DNA of 64,000 nt from Vreelandella zhaodongensis (GTDB lineage Bacteria > Pseudomonadota > Gammaproteobacteria > Pseudomonadales > Halomonadaceae): contig NZ_JACCDD010000002.1 in the NCBI RefSeq assembly GCF_013415115.1, forward strand, positions 1-64,000, read 5' to 3'. How positions within the stretch are numbered: the stretch's first letter is position 1; each line of letters begins with the position of its first letter. This document shows, in pieces, positions 21,442 to 29,742 of the stretch. A model generated the notes under the pieces. That model did not search any database and was not told the DNA's origin. It saw nothing but the letters and a program-made list of their open reading frames with translations. Both the position numbers and the translations under genes were made by a program.

Positions 21442-23121
21442 TTAGAAAGCCCTGCGACGGTAGGTACGATACTCCGGCGACCAGCACGCCTTCTCAATTC
21501 GTTCACGTAGTTCCGTACCACTGGTTTTCAGCGCCACCCCATTGTGCTGAGCCTGGGCAGCCACCTCAAACGCAATCGACTTACTAATGTCACGAATCCG
21601 TGACAACGGCGGCAACAGTGCCCCCTTGCCTTCTTTTACCAGTGGCGCTTCACGTGCCAGTGCCCGAGAGGCACTCATGAGCATTTCATCGGTGACACGA
21701 CTGGCATTAGCCGCAATCACCCCCAGGCCAATGCCAGGGAAAATATAGGCGTTATTGCATTGGGCAATCGGATAGGTTCGGCCGTTATGCACCACCGGAG
21801 CAAAGGGGCTGCCGGTCGCCACCAGAGCTTGGCCATCTGTCCAGCGGATTACATCTTCAGGAACGGCTTCCGCCTGAGAGGTCGGATTGGAGAGCGGCAT
21901 AATCACCGGGTACTCGCAGCCTGCATGCATCGTGCGCACCACTTGTTCGGTGAAAATCCCCCGCTTACCGCACACGCCAATCAGTATCGTTGGCTTCATC
22001 TGGGCAATGGTCTCTTCAAGCCCTTGGCCATTCCAGTTAGCGACCAGCTCAGGATCGTGAGCCAAGCGCCGCTGGAAATCCCGTTGCCAAGACTGATCAG
22101 TGGTCATCAAACCATCTCGGTCAACGATGAATATCCGCGCCCGAGCTTCGCTTTCGGTAAGCCCCTCTGCCTGCATGGCCACCACCACCTGTTCCGCAAT
22201 ACCACACCCTGCCGAACCGCCACCGACAAACACCACCCGCTGCTGGTTAATACTTTCCTGACGCGCCTGGCACGCCGCCATCAAAGTACCCACCACAACC
22301 GATGCGGTTCCTTGGACATCATCGTTAAAGCAGCACAAATCATTACGGTAACGCTCTAACAGCGGCACCGCATTGGCTTGGGCAAAATCTTCAAACTGGA
22401 GCAGAACATTCGGCCAACGGCGTTTTACTGCGGTAATAAACTCCGCCATAAACGCATCGTACTCTTCCTGGCTGACCCGTTCATGACGCCAACCCATATA
22501 CATCGGATCATCCAGCAACGCCTGATTATTAGTACCAACGTCAATCATAATCGGCAACGTATGCGCTGGGCTAATGCCACCGCAAGCGGTGTACAGCGCC
22601 AATTTACCAATAGGGATCCCCATACCACCGATACCCTGGTCACCCAACCCCAGAATACGCTCACCATCGGTGACAACAATCACCTTAACGTTGTCTTTGG
22701 TAGCGCTACGCAGAATATCTTCCATATGCTCACGATCCGGATAGCTGATAAACAGCCCTCGGTGATTGCGGTAAATATTGGAAAACTCCTGGCATGCCTG
22801 CCCGACCGTAGGGGTATAAATAATTGGCAGCATCTCTTCAAGATGCTGGGAGACCAAACGAAAATAGAGCGTTTCATTATCGTCCTGGATAGCGCGCAGG
22901 TGAATGTGGCGCTCCAAGTCATTATGGCACTGCTGATACTGGCGATATGCTCGCGCTAGCTGGTCATCAATGGTCTCAACGTTTTGCGGTAGCAACCCCA
23001 TCAGATTAAAAGCCAGCCGCTCCTCTAAAGTAAACGCACTGCCTTTGTTCAATAGCGGCATTTCAAGCAGAGAAGGACCTGAATATGGAATATATAAGGG
23101 GCGTTTACTGGTTGTGGACAT
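21442..23121 (-). CDS. maeA: NAD-dependent malic enzyme (MaeA/SfcA type)
   Basis: Oxidative decarboxylation of malate to pyruvate. The 559-residue protein is the long bacterial type similar to E. coli MaeA (565 residues). Malate-binding motifs [15 protein letters not shown] and [15 protein letters not shown] and the nucleotide fold [15 protein letters not shown] are visible. I start at 23121 (MSTTSKRP). The frame is open 47 codons further, but that stretch carries the terminator of the upstream transporter gene. Confidence 0.94.
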   Translation of the reverse strand: MSTTSKRPLYIPYSGPSLLEMPLLNKGSAFTLEERLAFNLMGLLPQNVETIDDQLARAYRQYQQCHNDLERHIHLRAIQDDNETLYFRLVSQHLEEMLPIIYTPTVGQACQEFSNIYRNHRGLFISYPDREHMEDILRSATKDNVKVIVVTDGERILGLGDQGIGGMGIPIGKLALYTACGGISPAHTLPIMIDVGTNNQALLDDPMYMGWRHERVSQEEYDAFMAEFITAVKRRWPNVLLQFEDFAQANAVPLLERYRNDLCCFNDDVQGTASVVVGTLMAACQARQESINQQRVVFVGGGSAGCGIAEQVVVAMQAEGLTESEARARIFIVDRDGLMTTDQSWQRDFQRRLAHDPELVANWNGQGLEETIAQMKPTILIGVCGKRGIFTEQVVRTMHAGCEYPVIMPLSNPTSQAEAVPEDVIRWTDGQALVATGSPFAPVVHNGRTYPIAQCNNAYIFPGIGLGVIAANASRVTDEMLMSASRALAREAPLVKEGKGALLPPLSRIRDISKSIAFEVAAQAQHNGVALKTSGTELRERIEKACWSPEYRTYRRRAF

Positions 23122-23237
23122 AGGCACTCTCTTTTTCTCTCTGTTACTGCTGCAATGCAGCAACGATGGGCATTGGCGGTGTTTATCGGTAATGTAACAT
23201 GCAGCACGAAAAGGTGGGAGAGACATACATAATGGAC

Positions 23238-23267
23238 AAAAAAGCACCTTGGCAAATACCAAGGCGC
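23238..23267 (-). terminator. Terminator of the YeeE/YedE gene
   Basis: Minus-strand stem CCTTGG / CCAAGG with a 6-nt loop, extended by outer G-C pairs, then a run of six T residues. It lies 47-75 nt past the stop of the transporter gene and inside the non-coding upstream part of maeA. Confidence 0.75.
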
Positions 23268-23313
23268 TGAAAAAGATACGCTAGCCTAAATTCACAGATA
23301 ACGTGGGCGACTC

Positions 23314-24525
23314 TTAACAGGTTTTTGCCACTGGCTTGCGACCTTCAACACCAGCAAAAAAGAATGGACGAAGCTTGACCCCCAGCATATTGCCGGCGAA
23401 GGCTGCCACCAACCATACCCAGCCATGCAGGCTGCCCGAAGCAATACCACCGAAGTAGGCCCCAATGTTGCAGCCAAACGCCAAACGCGCGCCATAGCCA
23501 AGCATAAGACCGCCAATCACTGCCGCCAGTACAGATTTAAGCGGGATACGGAAATTAGGTGCAAAACGCCCCGCCACACTTGCTGCAGCAAGCGCACCCA
23601 GCATAATGCCAACATTCATCACCGTGGTGATATCACTCCATACACTGGCTTCTAACGCGGCTGCATTGCCTGGCGCTTGCCAATATCCCCACTGGCTAAC
23701 GTCACCACCTACTAGCTCAAACCCTTTCGCCCCCCATAGCGCAAACGCTGCGGTAATTCCCCAAGGGCGGCCAGCCAGCGCTAACGTAGCAAAATTCAGT
23801 AGCGCTAGCGCCACAGCACCAGCAATTAACGGCCATGGCCCTGTCAACCAACGCTCTGCACCCGGTTTATCAATCATCGGCGACTGCTCCAAATGACCAT
23901 GGCGGCGCTTCTCCATAATCACCGTAAACACTGCAATCGCTGCAAAGAGCACCAGACTGATTCCAATGCCACCGCCAACCCCCGCCACGTTCACCAATGA
24001 AACAGGCTGGAAAGCGGGTAAATTCTGCCACCAGGCAAAATGCGCAGAGCCAATCAACGAACCGATAATAAAGAACAGCAGCGTAATCAACATCCGTGCA
24101 TTACCGCCCCCCGCTGTAAATAGCGTGCCCGATGCACAGCCGCCACCCAGTTGCATCCCAATACCGAACATAAATGCCCCAACGAGTACCGAGATACCAA
24201 TCGGAGAGACAAAGCCATGCACATCTGTACCAAACAGCGTGCCCGCCCCTAACGCAGGGAAAAACAGTACAACAGCGATAGCTAACATCACCATTTGGGC
24301 GCGCAAACCACGACCGCGACGCTCAGTAATAAATACCCGCCACGCAGCGGTAAAACCAAACGCCGCATGGTAGAGCACCATCCCCAGCAAGCCCCCAACA
24401 ATCATCAGCAGACCAATATTGGCACCAAACACCACGCCAATCACAAGCGCCCCCAGCACAATGGCTGCAGTAGCCAGAACCGGTACTCGATAGTTTAACG
24501 GTGCTGCCGTAGAGGAAGTCGCCAT
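23314..24525 (-). CDS. YeeE/YedE-family membrane transporter (thiosulfate/sulfur-compound uptake type)
   Basis: 403-residue polytopic membrane protein with about ten helices. It has the two conserved Cys-containing segments of the family: QLGGGCASGTLFTAGGGN in the first half and RLAFGCNIGAYFGGIASG in the second, arranged as an internal repeat. Characterised relatives (TsuA/YeeE) import thiosulfate through these cysteines. No TusA/YeeD-like sulfur carrier is next to it, so the substrate remains inferred. Confidence 0.85.
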   Translation of the reverse strand: MATSSTAAPLNYRVPVLATAAIVLGALVIGVVFGANIGLLMIVGGLLGMVLYHAAFGFTAAWRVFITERRGRGLRAQMVMLAIAVVLFFPALGAGTLFGTDVHGFVSPIGISVLVGAFMFGIGMQLGGGCASGTLFTAGGGNARMLITLLFFIIGSLIGSAHFAWWQNLPAFQPVSLVNVAGVGGGIGISLVLFAAIAVFTVIMEKRRHGHLEQSPMIDKPGAERWLTGPWPLIAGAVALALLNFATLALAGRPWGITAAFALWGAKGFELVGGDVSQWGYWQAPGNAAALEASVWSDITTVMNVGIMLGALAAASVAGRFAPNFRIPLKSVLAAVIGGLMLGYGARLAFGCNIGAYFGGIASGSLHGWVWLVAAFAGNMLGVKLRPFFFAGVEGRKPVAKTC

Positions 24526-24544
24526 AGTTCACCTTTTAGCAACG

Positions 24545-24575
24545 CCAAAAGCGCCTGTTAGAAACAGGCGCTTGG
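24545..24575 (-). terminator. trpS terminator
   Basis: An 11-bp stem AAGCGCCTGTT / AACAGGCGCTT with a 3-nt loop, followed on the minus strand by TTGG, lies between trpS and the YeeE gene. The U tract is short, so termination may be partial. Confidence 0.6.
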
Positions 24576-24662
24576 CTGAGTTGGACGATAATGTTAAGCC
24601 TAACGCTGGCTGCAGAACGCTGGAAATTCTTTATTTAGCAGTATTTATATCTTTAAGAGATA

Positions 24663-25685
24663 TTAAACAAAGCGCCCCAAGCCTACCGCGGAACGTAGCC
24701 GATCCATGGTAATGGCGGCCTCTTCCCTTGCGCGTTCGGCACCTTTCTGAAGCACTGCTTCAATATGCGCCGGGTCTTCCATGAGCGCGATATAACGCTC
24801 GCGGGGTGCGCTTAAGTGCGTATTCAAGTAATCAAACACGTGGTTCTTAGCGTCGCCCCAGCCGATGCCTGCCACGTACTGCTCGCGTAGTGCAGCGGCC
24901 TCCTCATTGCTGGCAAACGCTGAGAATATCTGGAACAGCGTGCAGGTGTCTGGATCTTTAGGCTCACCGGGTTCCAGTGAGTTGGTTTTGATTTTACGCA
25001 CCAGCTTCTGCAGCTTTTTCTCGCTAGAGAAAAGCGGGATTGTATTGTTGTAGCTTTTGGACATTTTGCGACCGTCCAGTCCCTTCAGCACTTCCCCTTT
25101 TTCATCCACAACGGCTTCGGGCTGAGCAAAGTACTGGCCTTTAAACAGGTGGTTGAAACGCCCAGCGATATCACGAGCCATTTCAATGTGCTGAATCTGG
25201 TCGCGCCCTACCGGCACTTTATTGGCGTTAAACATTAAGATGTCGGCGGCCATTAACACGGGGTAACCGAACAACCCCATGGTGACGCCTTTATCGGGGT
25301 CCTGGTCACCCGCCTCTTCATTTTCAGCGACCGCTGCTTTGTAAGCATGGGCGCGGTTCATCAAACCTTTAGCGCACACGCAAGACAGCATCCACATTAA
25401 TTCGGGAATTTCAGCAATATCCGACTGACGATAAAAAATGGCGTTATCGGTATCTAGCCCTAGCGCAAGCCATGTGGCGGCAATTTCCAAGCGCGACTCT
25501 TGTACACGTTTCGGGTCTTGGCACTTGATAAGCGCGTGGTAGTCAGCAAGAAAGTAGAACGACTGTACGTTGGGGTCTTGGCTTGCCGCAATGGCAGGCT
25601 TAATAGCACCCACATAGTTACCAAGATGTGGCGTTCCGGTCGTGGTAATCCCGGTCAGCACGCGGGTTTTGGCTGTCTGACTCAT
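24663..25685 (-). CDS. trpS: Tryptophanyl-tRNA synthetase
   Basis: Class I synthetase charging tRNA-Trp. The 340-residue protein has the HIGH-type motif TPHLGNYVG near residue 18 and the KMSKS loop GRKMSKSYNNTI near residue 205. The length fits the compact TrpRS form found in many proteobacteria. The start follows a weak GGAT site. Confidence 0.96.
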   Translation of the reverse strand: MSQTAKTRVLTGITTTGTPHLGNYVGAIKPAIAASQDPNVQSFYFLADYHALIKCQDPKRVQESRLEIAATWLALGLDTDNAIFYRQSDIAEIPELMWMLSCVCAKGLMNRAHAYKAAVAENEEAGDQDPDKGVTMGLFGYPVLMAADILMFNANKVPVGRDQIQHIEMARDIAGRFNHLFKGQYFAQPEAVVDEKGEVLKGLDGRKMSKSYNNTIPLFSSEKKLQKLVRKIKTNSLEPGEPKDPDTCTLFQIFSAFASNEEAAALREQYVAGIGWGDAKNHVFDYLNTHLSAPRERYIALMEDPAHIEAVLQKGAERAREEAAITMDRLRSAVGLGRFV

Positions 25686-25734
25686 AGTGTGGATCCAGCT
25701 GGATAAAGGTCAAAAAAGGTAAGTCATTGTACAC

Positions 25735-26229
25735 TCAATGCCAAACCACCGCCGCCTTTGTCTCGTCGCTTTCCTCTTCCCCTTTTACCCGAACAAAAAT
25801 CGGCAAGCTCTGCGCCAGTAGCGTTTCGCCGTCCGTGTTGTCAGCAGCAATAACCACGCCGAGCGCCATCACCCAGGCCTGCCCGTCTCGTTTAACGGGG
25901 ATATACAGGCAGCTATTCTTCGGGCAGTCACTGCCCAGCACCGTGGTTAACGGGTGTTTCACAATATCCTCCCAGCGGAGAGTTTGGTCATTATTGATGG
26001 AGTGACTGCTGCTTCCCCACGCCAGCCCACTGAACGACGCCACTGCCTGTGACGCCGCTATTTCAGCGCGCATTTGCGCTAGCGTCGCAGCGCGGTAATT
26101 GCTTGCTAAACGTTCCTCTACAAGCGCGGACTGCACACCGATAACGCCGATCATCAACGAACTCGCCAACAGCACCATCACAATCACTAACGCAGCGCCT
26201 TGCTCTTGGGGCCTCTTTATAGGCTGCAT
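25735..26229 (-). CDS. pilX: Type IV pilus minor pilin/assembly protein PilX
   Basis: 164 residues with the PilX-type N-terminus: a short positively charged leader, Gln-Gly just before AALVIVMVLLASSLMIGVIG, then the conserved QSALVEERLASNYRA. PilX helps prime pilus assembly. AAGGAGG lies 4-5 nt before the ATG at 26229, which decides the start. It is last gene of the pilE-V-W-X set; a pilY1 adhesin gene, usually next, is absent and the pilX stop lies only ~50 bp before trpS. Confidence 0.82.
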   Translation of the reverse strand: MQPIKRPQEQGAALVIVMVLLASSLMIGVIGVQSALVEERLASNYRAATLAQMRAEIAASQAVASFSGLAWGSSSHSINNDQTLRWEDIVKHPLTTVLGSDCPKNSCLYIPVKRDGQAWVMALGVVIAADNTDGETLLAQSLPIFVRVKGEEESDETKAAVVWH

Positions 26230-26274
26230 ACCGCCTCCTTGCTCACCGCAGACCAAGCATTTATTACAGCTTGC

Positions 26275-26736
26275 TTAACCTCCAGCCTGTAGAACAGCTG
26301 CTCGATGGGTAACATGAAAATCGACATTTCCTCCTTGTCGACCTAAGGGAAGCGACACCACGCTAACCCCCTCGGCGGCGGGCACACCAAGCGGCTCGTC
26401 TCGCTCGCAGCCAGCGCCTGCTGAATAGTCAAAGGTGGCTAGAGGCTGTGCAGCCTGCATATCTTGAACCGTGCAGCGGCAGCCTGAGTCAATCACCACG
26501 CACTGAAGCCTAAACAAAGGCGCTCCGCTGGAGTCAGTAGCGCCCTGCTTGCGAATAGTGTCAGTGACCGTGGTGGTGGCATAAAGAAGCGTCTCCTGGT
26601 GACGACCCAATGTATCCACCTGCTGAAAGGTATGAAACGTGCTCAAGAACAGCTGCCCAGCACCCAAAATAACCACCATGCCAACGACAAGGGCGACTAA
26701 TAACTCTGTTAGCGTAAATCCGCGCTGCACGTCCAT
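26275..26736 (-). CDS. pilW: Short PilW-like type IV minor pilin
   Basis: 153 residues. Prepilin signal ends RG^FTLTELLVALVVGMVV, with Glu5 present. Position between PilV and PilX and the N-terminal pattern fit PilW. It is clearly shorter than typical PilW (often above 200 residues), so the C-terminal domain may be reduced; I see no frameshift within the sequence. CxC (CRC) near residue 87 and another Cys near 108 could form disulfides. Confidence 0.75.
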   Translation of the reverse strand: MDVQRGFTLTELLVALVVGMVVILGAGQLFLSTFHTFQQVDTLGRHQETLLYATTTVTDTIRKQGATDSSGAPLFRLQCVVIDSGCRCTVQDMQAAQPLATFDYSAGAGCERDEPLGVPAAEGVSVVSLPLGRQGGNVDFHVTHRAAVLQAGG

Positions 26737-26747
26737 GGCATTTACCG

Positions 26748-27155
26748 TTACGGTTGGCTGGGAAGTTGGAACACGTAATGAAAGGTGTCATGAGGTTGAT
26801 TAGGCTCGGCACTCAGCTGCACAACAATCTCAAACCGGCAGCCTTGACGATCGATATGGCTCCCTTGCCCCTGGGCATAGCCAAGCGCTGCCGACTGGCC
26901 CTCAAACCAGTGGCTATACCATGCGGATTCAATCGTGGCTAACGGGATGCTTTCGCAGCCATACGGTAGAGATAGCGCTGCCCATAGTCGCTCTTGGGCA
27001 TCTACCGCCGCGACGTTCGCCAGCGACTGTGTATAGCCAGCGCTGGCGCTTTGCAGTGCTTTTACCTGTATGGCCGCCACGCCCAGCAACCCAAACGCTA
27101 AAATCACTAGCGCAACCAGCGCCTCAATTAATGTAAAACCGCGCTGCCTGCGCAT
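26748..27155 (-). CDS. pilV: Type IV pilus minor pilin PilV
   Basis: 135 residues. Cleavage site RG^FTLIEALVALVILAFGLLG at residue 6-7, as in PilV. The start codon directly follows the pilE stop and pilW starts 11 bp after its end, so the four genes form one operon. Confidence 0.82.
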   Translation of the reverse strand: MRRQRGFTLIEALVALVILAFGLLGVAAIQVKALQSASAGYTQSLANVAAVDAQERLWAALSLPYGCESIPLATIESAWYSHWFEGQSAALGYAQGQGSHIDRQGCRFEIVVQLSAEPNQPHDTFHYVFQLPSQP

Positions 27156-27557
27156 TTACCAGCACGCCTCGGGCAGACGCTCTCCCCGTGCAGTAACGTG
27201 AAGATCACTGGTACAGCCATCCGTTTGTGTCGTTGCAGCGGTCAGTAGAAAACCGCCATCGCCATCGCTACCATCAGCGACAGTAATCGTATAGTGGCCT
27301 TCAGGGGAAGTCGCAGTGATAGAGCAATTCGTATAGGCGAAGTGCCGCGAGTAACAGCGTTCAAGCTCGGTAGCTGCCTGCAGAAGGCCAGCATGAGCAT
27401 CAGTGCGTAGAGAACGTTCGACGTGGCGGGTGTAGCTGGGGTAGGCAACTGCTGCAATGACACCGATAATTGCAACCGTCACCAGCATTTCGATCAGCGT
27501 AAAACCGTGCTGGCGAGCCTCCTGGCGACCAGCACGATAAGTAACAGGTGAAGGCAC
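27156..27557 (-). CDS. pilE: Type IV pilin-like protein PilE
   Basis: 133 residues. The leader ends HG^FTLIEMLVTVAIIGVIAA; the rest is a small pilin domain with Cys residues near the C-terminus (CYSRHF..., C-S-D, and C-W at the end). I use the GTG at 27557, which has AGGAG 8 nt upstream; another GTG three codons earlier overlaps that site. It is first gene of the minor-pilin set, downstream of ispH, as in Pseudomonas. By homology it is a minor pilin rather than the main fibre subunit. Confidence 0.8.
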   Translation of the reverse strand: MPSPVTYRAGRQEARQHGFTLIEMLVTVAIIGVIAAVAYPSYTRHVERSLRTDAHAGLLQAATELERCYSRHFAYTNCSITATSPEGHYTITVADGSDGDGGFLLTAATTQTDGCTSDLHVTARGERLPEACW

Positions 27558-27620
27558 TGAGCGCACTCCTGTATCAGTCAGCCCATACCTTCAGTATGTC
27601 GCAAACTCATACGCATTGCA

Positions 27621-28610
27621 TCAGCCGCTGACGATCACCTGTTCACGCAGTTCTTTCGGCATAGAAAAGGTGATGTTTTCCTCACGCCCCTGCAGCTCAA
27701 CGGGTGCTTCTGCCCCTAGCGCCTGCAGTTTTTCGATAACACCTTTCACCAACACTTCCGGTGCACTGGCTCCCGCCGTTACGCCAATACGGCTAACGCC
27801 CTCAAGCCATGCTGGCTTGATTTGATCGGCATTATCGATTAAATAGGCGGGCGTGCCCATTCGTTCGGAAAGCTCGCGCAGACGGTTGGAGTTGGAACTA
27901 TTAGGACTGCCCACAACCAGCACCAAGCCGCTGTCTGCCGCCAGCTCTCGAACCGCATCCTGACGGTTTTGAGTGGCATAGCAAATATCGTCTTTACGCG
28001 GCCCCTGGATCTCCGGAAATTTTTCCCGCAGTGCGTCGATCACCTTGGCGGTGTCATCCATCGAGAGCGTGGTTTGGGTCACAAACGCCAGCGTTGATGG
28101 GTCATTGACGACCAGCTTGGCGACATCCTGCTCATCCTCGACCAAATAGATCTGGCCACCATGGGAGGTATCGTAACGCCCCATGGTGCCCTCTACTTCT
28201 GGGTGACCTTCATGACCAATCAGAATGCACTCTTGACCACGCTTGGCGTAGCGCAGCACTTCCATATGCACTTTGGTCACCAGCGGGCAGGTAGCATCAA
28301 ACACTTTGAGGCCACGCTGCTCTGCATCTAATTGCACCGCGCGGGAAACGCCGTGAGCCGAGAAAATCACGATCACATCATCCGGCACTTCATGGAGCTC
28401 TTCAACGAACACCGCGCCCCGCTCACGCAGGGTTTCTACCACAAAGCGGTTGTGAACCACCTCGTGACGCACGTAGATCGGCGGGCCGAAGACATCCAGC
28501 GCGCGGTTAACAATATCGATCGCGCGATCCACGCCAGCACAAAAACCACGCGGGTTCGCCAGCTTGATCTGTACGGGTTGGGTTGGCTGAGATGACTCTG
28601 ATGACTGCAT
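27621..28610 (-). CDS. ispH: 4-hydroxy-3-methylbut-2-enyl diphosphate reductase
   Basis: Last step of the MEP isoprenoid pathway, an iron-sulfur enzyme. The 329-residue protein has the three cluster cysteines in [23 protein letters not shown] and [11 protein letters not shown]. The start at 28610 has AAGG about 8 nt upstream. It ends the rpsT-to-ispH block. Confidence 0.95.
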   Translation of the reverse strand: MQSSESSQPTQPVQIKLANPRGFCAGVDRAIDIVNRALDVFGPPIYVRHEVVHNRFVVETLRERGAVFVEELHEVPDDVIVIFSAHGVSRAVQLDAEQRGLKVFDATCPLVTKVHMEVLRYAKRGQECILIGHEGHPEVEGTMGRYDTSHGGQIYLVEDEQDVAKLVVNDPSTLAFVTQTTLSMDDTAKVIDALREKFPEIQGPRKDDICYATQNRQDAVRELAADSGLVLVVGSPNSSNSNRLRELSERMGTPAYLIDNADQIKPAWLEGVSRIGVTAGASAPEVLVKGVIEKLQALGAEAPVELQGREENITFSMPKELREQVIVSG

Positions 28611-28672
28611 AAAAGCGCCTTGATGCGACAGCATCGCTCAATAAATGAAAGCTAGATTTTGAAAGTCTGACG

Positions 28673-29116
28673 TTAGTGCTTGGTGATTGGTGTCACGTTC
28701 AACACATCGACTTCAAACGTTAGCGTACGACCCGCCAGTGGATGATTAAAATCAACTTCCACACGGTCTCCGTCAATGGTTTTGACCACGCCAGGCAATT
28801 CCGTTCCCGCTTTATCGGCAAATGACATCACCATGCCAATCTCTGGCTCCTCGTCACCAAAATCGGTGCGCTTGAGGGTTTGGATGTTTTGCGGATTGTG
28901 CTGACCAAACGAGTGCTCAGGGGTAATCTGAAACGATCCACTCTGACCAGATGCCATGCCTTTAATCGGGTGTTCAAAGCCAGGAGGCAAGTTGCCATCG
29001 CCATACTGGAACGTGGCAGGGGCTTTCTCTTTGGTGGAGTCTACTACCGTGCCGTCTTCCAGCTTCAGCGTGAAGTGCAGGGTAATTTCCATACCATCAT
29101 CAATTAGGTAATCCAT
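28673..29116 (-). CDS. fkpB: FKBP-type peptidyl-prolyl isomerase (SlpA/FkpB)
   Basis: 147-residue SlyD/SlpA-type isomerase. The FKBP fold (LKLEDGTVVDSTKE at the start; GNLPPGFEHPIKGM) is interrupted by the IF chaperone insert (about 65-120, FGQHNPQNIQTLKR) and closed by VDFNHPLAGRTLTFEV. It assists folding in the cytoplasm. GAGGAACC precedes the ATG. Same lspA-fkpB-ispH order as E. coli. Confidence 0.93.
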   Translation of the reverse strand: MDYLIDDGMEITLHFTLKLEDGTVVDSTKEKAPATFQYGDGNLPPGFEHPIKGMASGQSGSFQITPEHSFGQHNPQNIQTLKRTDFGDEEPEIGMVMSFADKAGTELPGVVKTIDGDRVEVDFNHPLAGRTLTFEVDVLNVTPITKH

Positions 29117-29140
29117 GGTTCCTCACTCGTCACTCTATGG

Positions 29141-29190
29141 CTCGTTCAAACTATCGCTGGTTCAAACGATGGCCCGTTCAAACGATGGCT
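29141..29190. repeat. 16-bp tandem repeat between lspA and fkpB
   Basis: Three consecutive 16-bp units, with consensus CYSGTTCAAACGATGG, occupy 29141-29156, 29157-29172 and 29173-29188, and a decayed fourth unit follows. They fill nearly the whole 77-bp gap between lspA and fkpB, in the fkpB upstream region. Confidence 0.85.
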
Positions 29191-29193
29191 AAT

Positions 29194-29742
29194 TCAATCA
29201 CGCTGCTGTAGCGCGGCTTTCTTGCGGCGCCGATCACCTACTATCGACTCCCAAATCAAGCCTACTGCCCCCAGCGTAATACCGATATCCGCTACATTAA
29301 AGGCAGGGTAATACCAGCCAGCGGCGTGGAACGATAAAAAGTCCACCACGTAGCCATGTACCAAGCGGTCATAGAGATTGCCCAGGGCACCGCCAATAAT
29401 CAGCGGCAGCGCAACGGCCAGTAGTTTTTCATCAGCCTTCAAGCGGGAAAGCCAGATGGTCAAACCAATGCTGGCCCCCACGGCAACAGTGGCAAAAAAC
29501 CAGCGTTGCCAGCCGGGATGACTGGCTAAAAAGCTAAACGCAGCACCAGGGTTATGCAGCAGCGTCAGGTTGAAAAACGGCAGCACTTCCACGGGCTGAG
29601 CATAATTCAAAAAATGGCTGGCCATGTACTTAGTCAGCAAATCCAACACGATGACCGCCACCGCCAGCCACAGCCAGCGCAGCGGCCGCCGCATGGGCGG
29701 CCGCTGGTTTGGATCGTTGGTGGTTGACACAGTACTAGGCAT
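29194..29742 (-). CDS. lspA: Lipoprotein signal peptidase (signal peptidase II)
   Basis: Inner-membrane aspartyl protease that cleaves lipoprotein signal peptides after lipidation. The 182-residue protein has four transmembrane helices and the two catalytic aspartates in [18 protein letters not shown] and FNVADIGI. The start at 29742 overlaps the ileS stop by 8 nt. The first ~25 residues are a cytoplasmic extension. Confidence 0.94.
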   Translation of the reverse strand: MPSTVSTTNDPNQRPPMRRPLRWLWLAVAVIVLDLLTKYMASHFLNYAQPVEVLPFFNLTLLHNPGAAFSFLASHPGWQRWFFATVAVGASIGLTIWLSRLKADEKLLAVALPLIIGGALGNLYDRLVHGYVVDFLSFHAAGWYYPAFNVADIGITLGAVGLIWESIVGDRRRKKAALQQRD

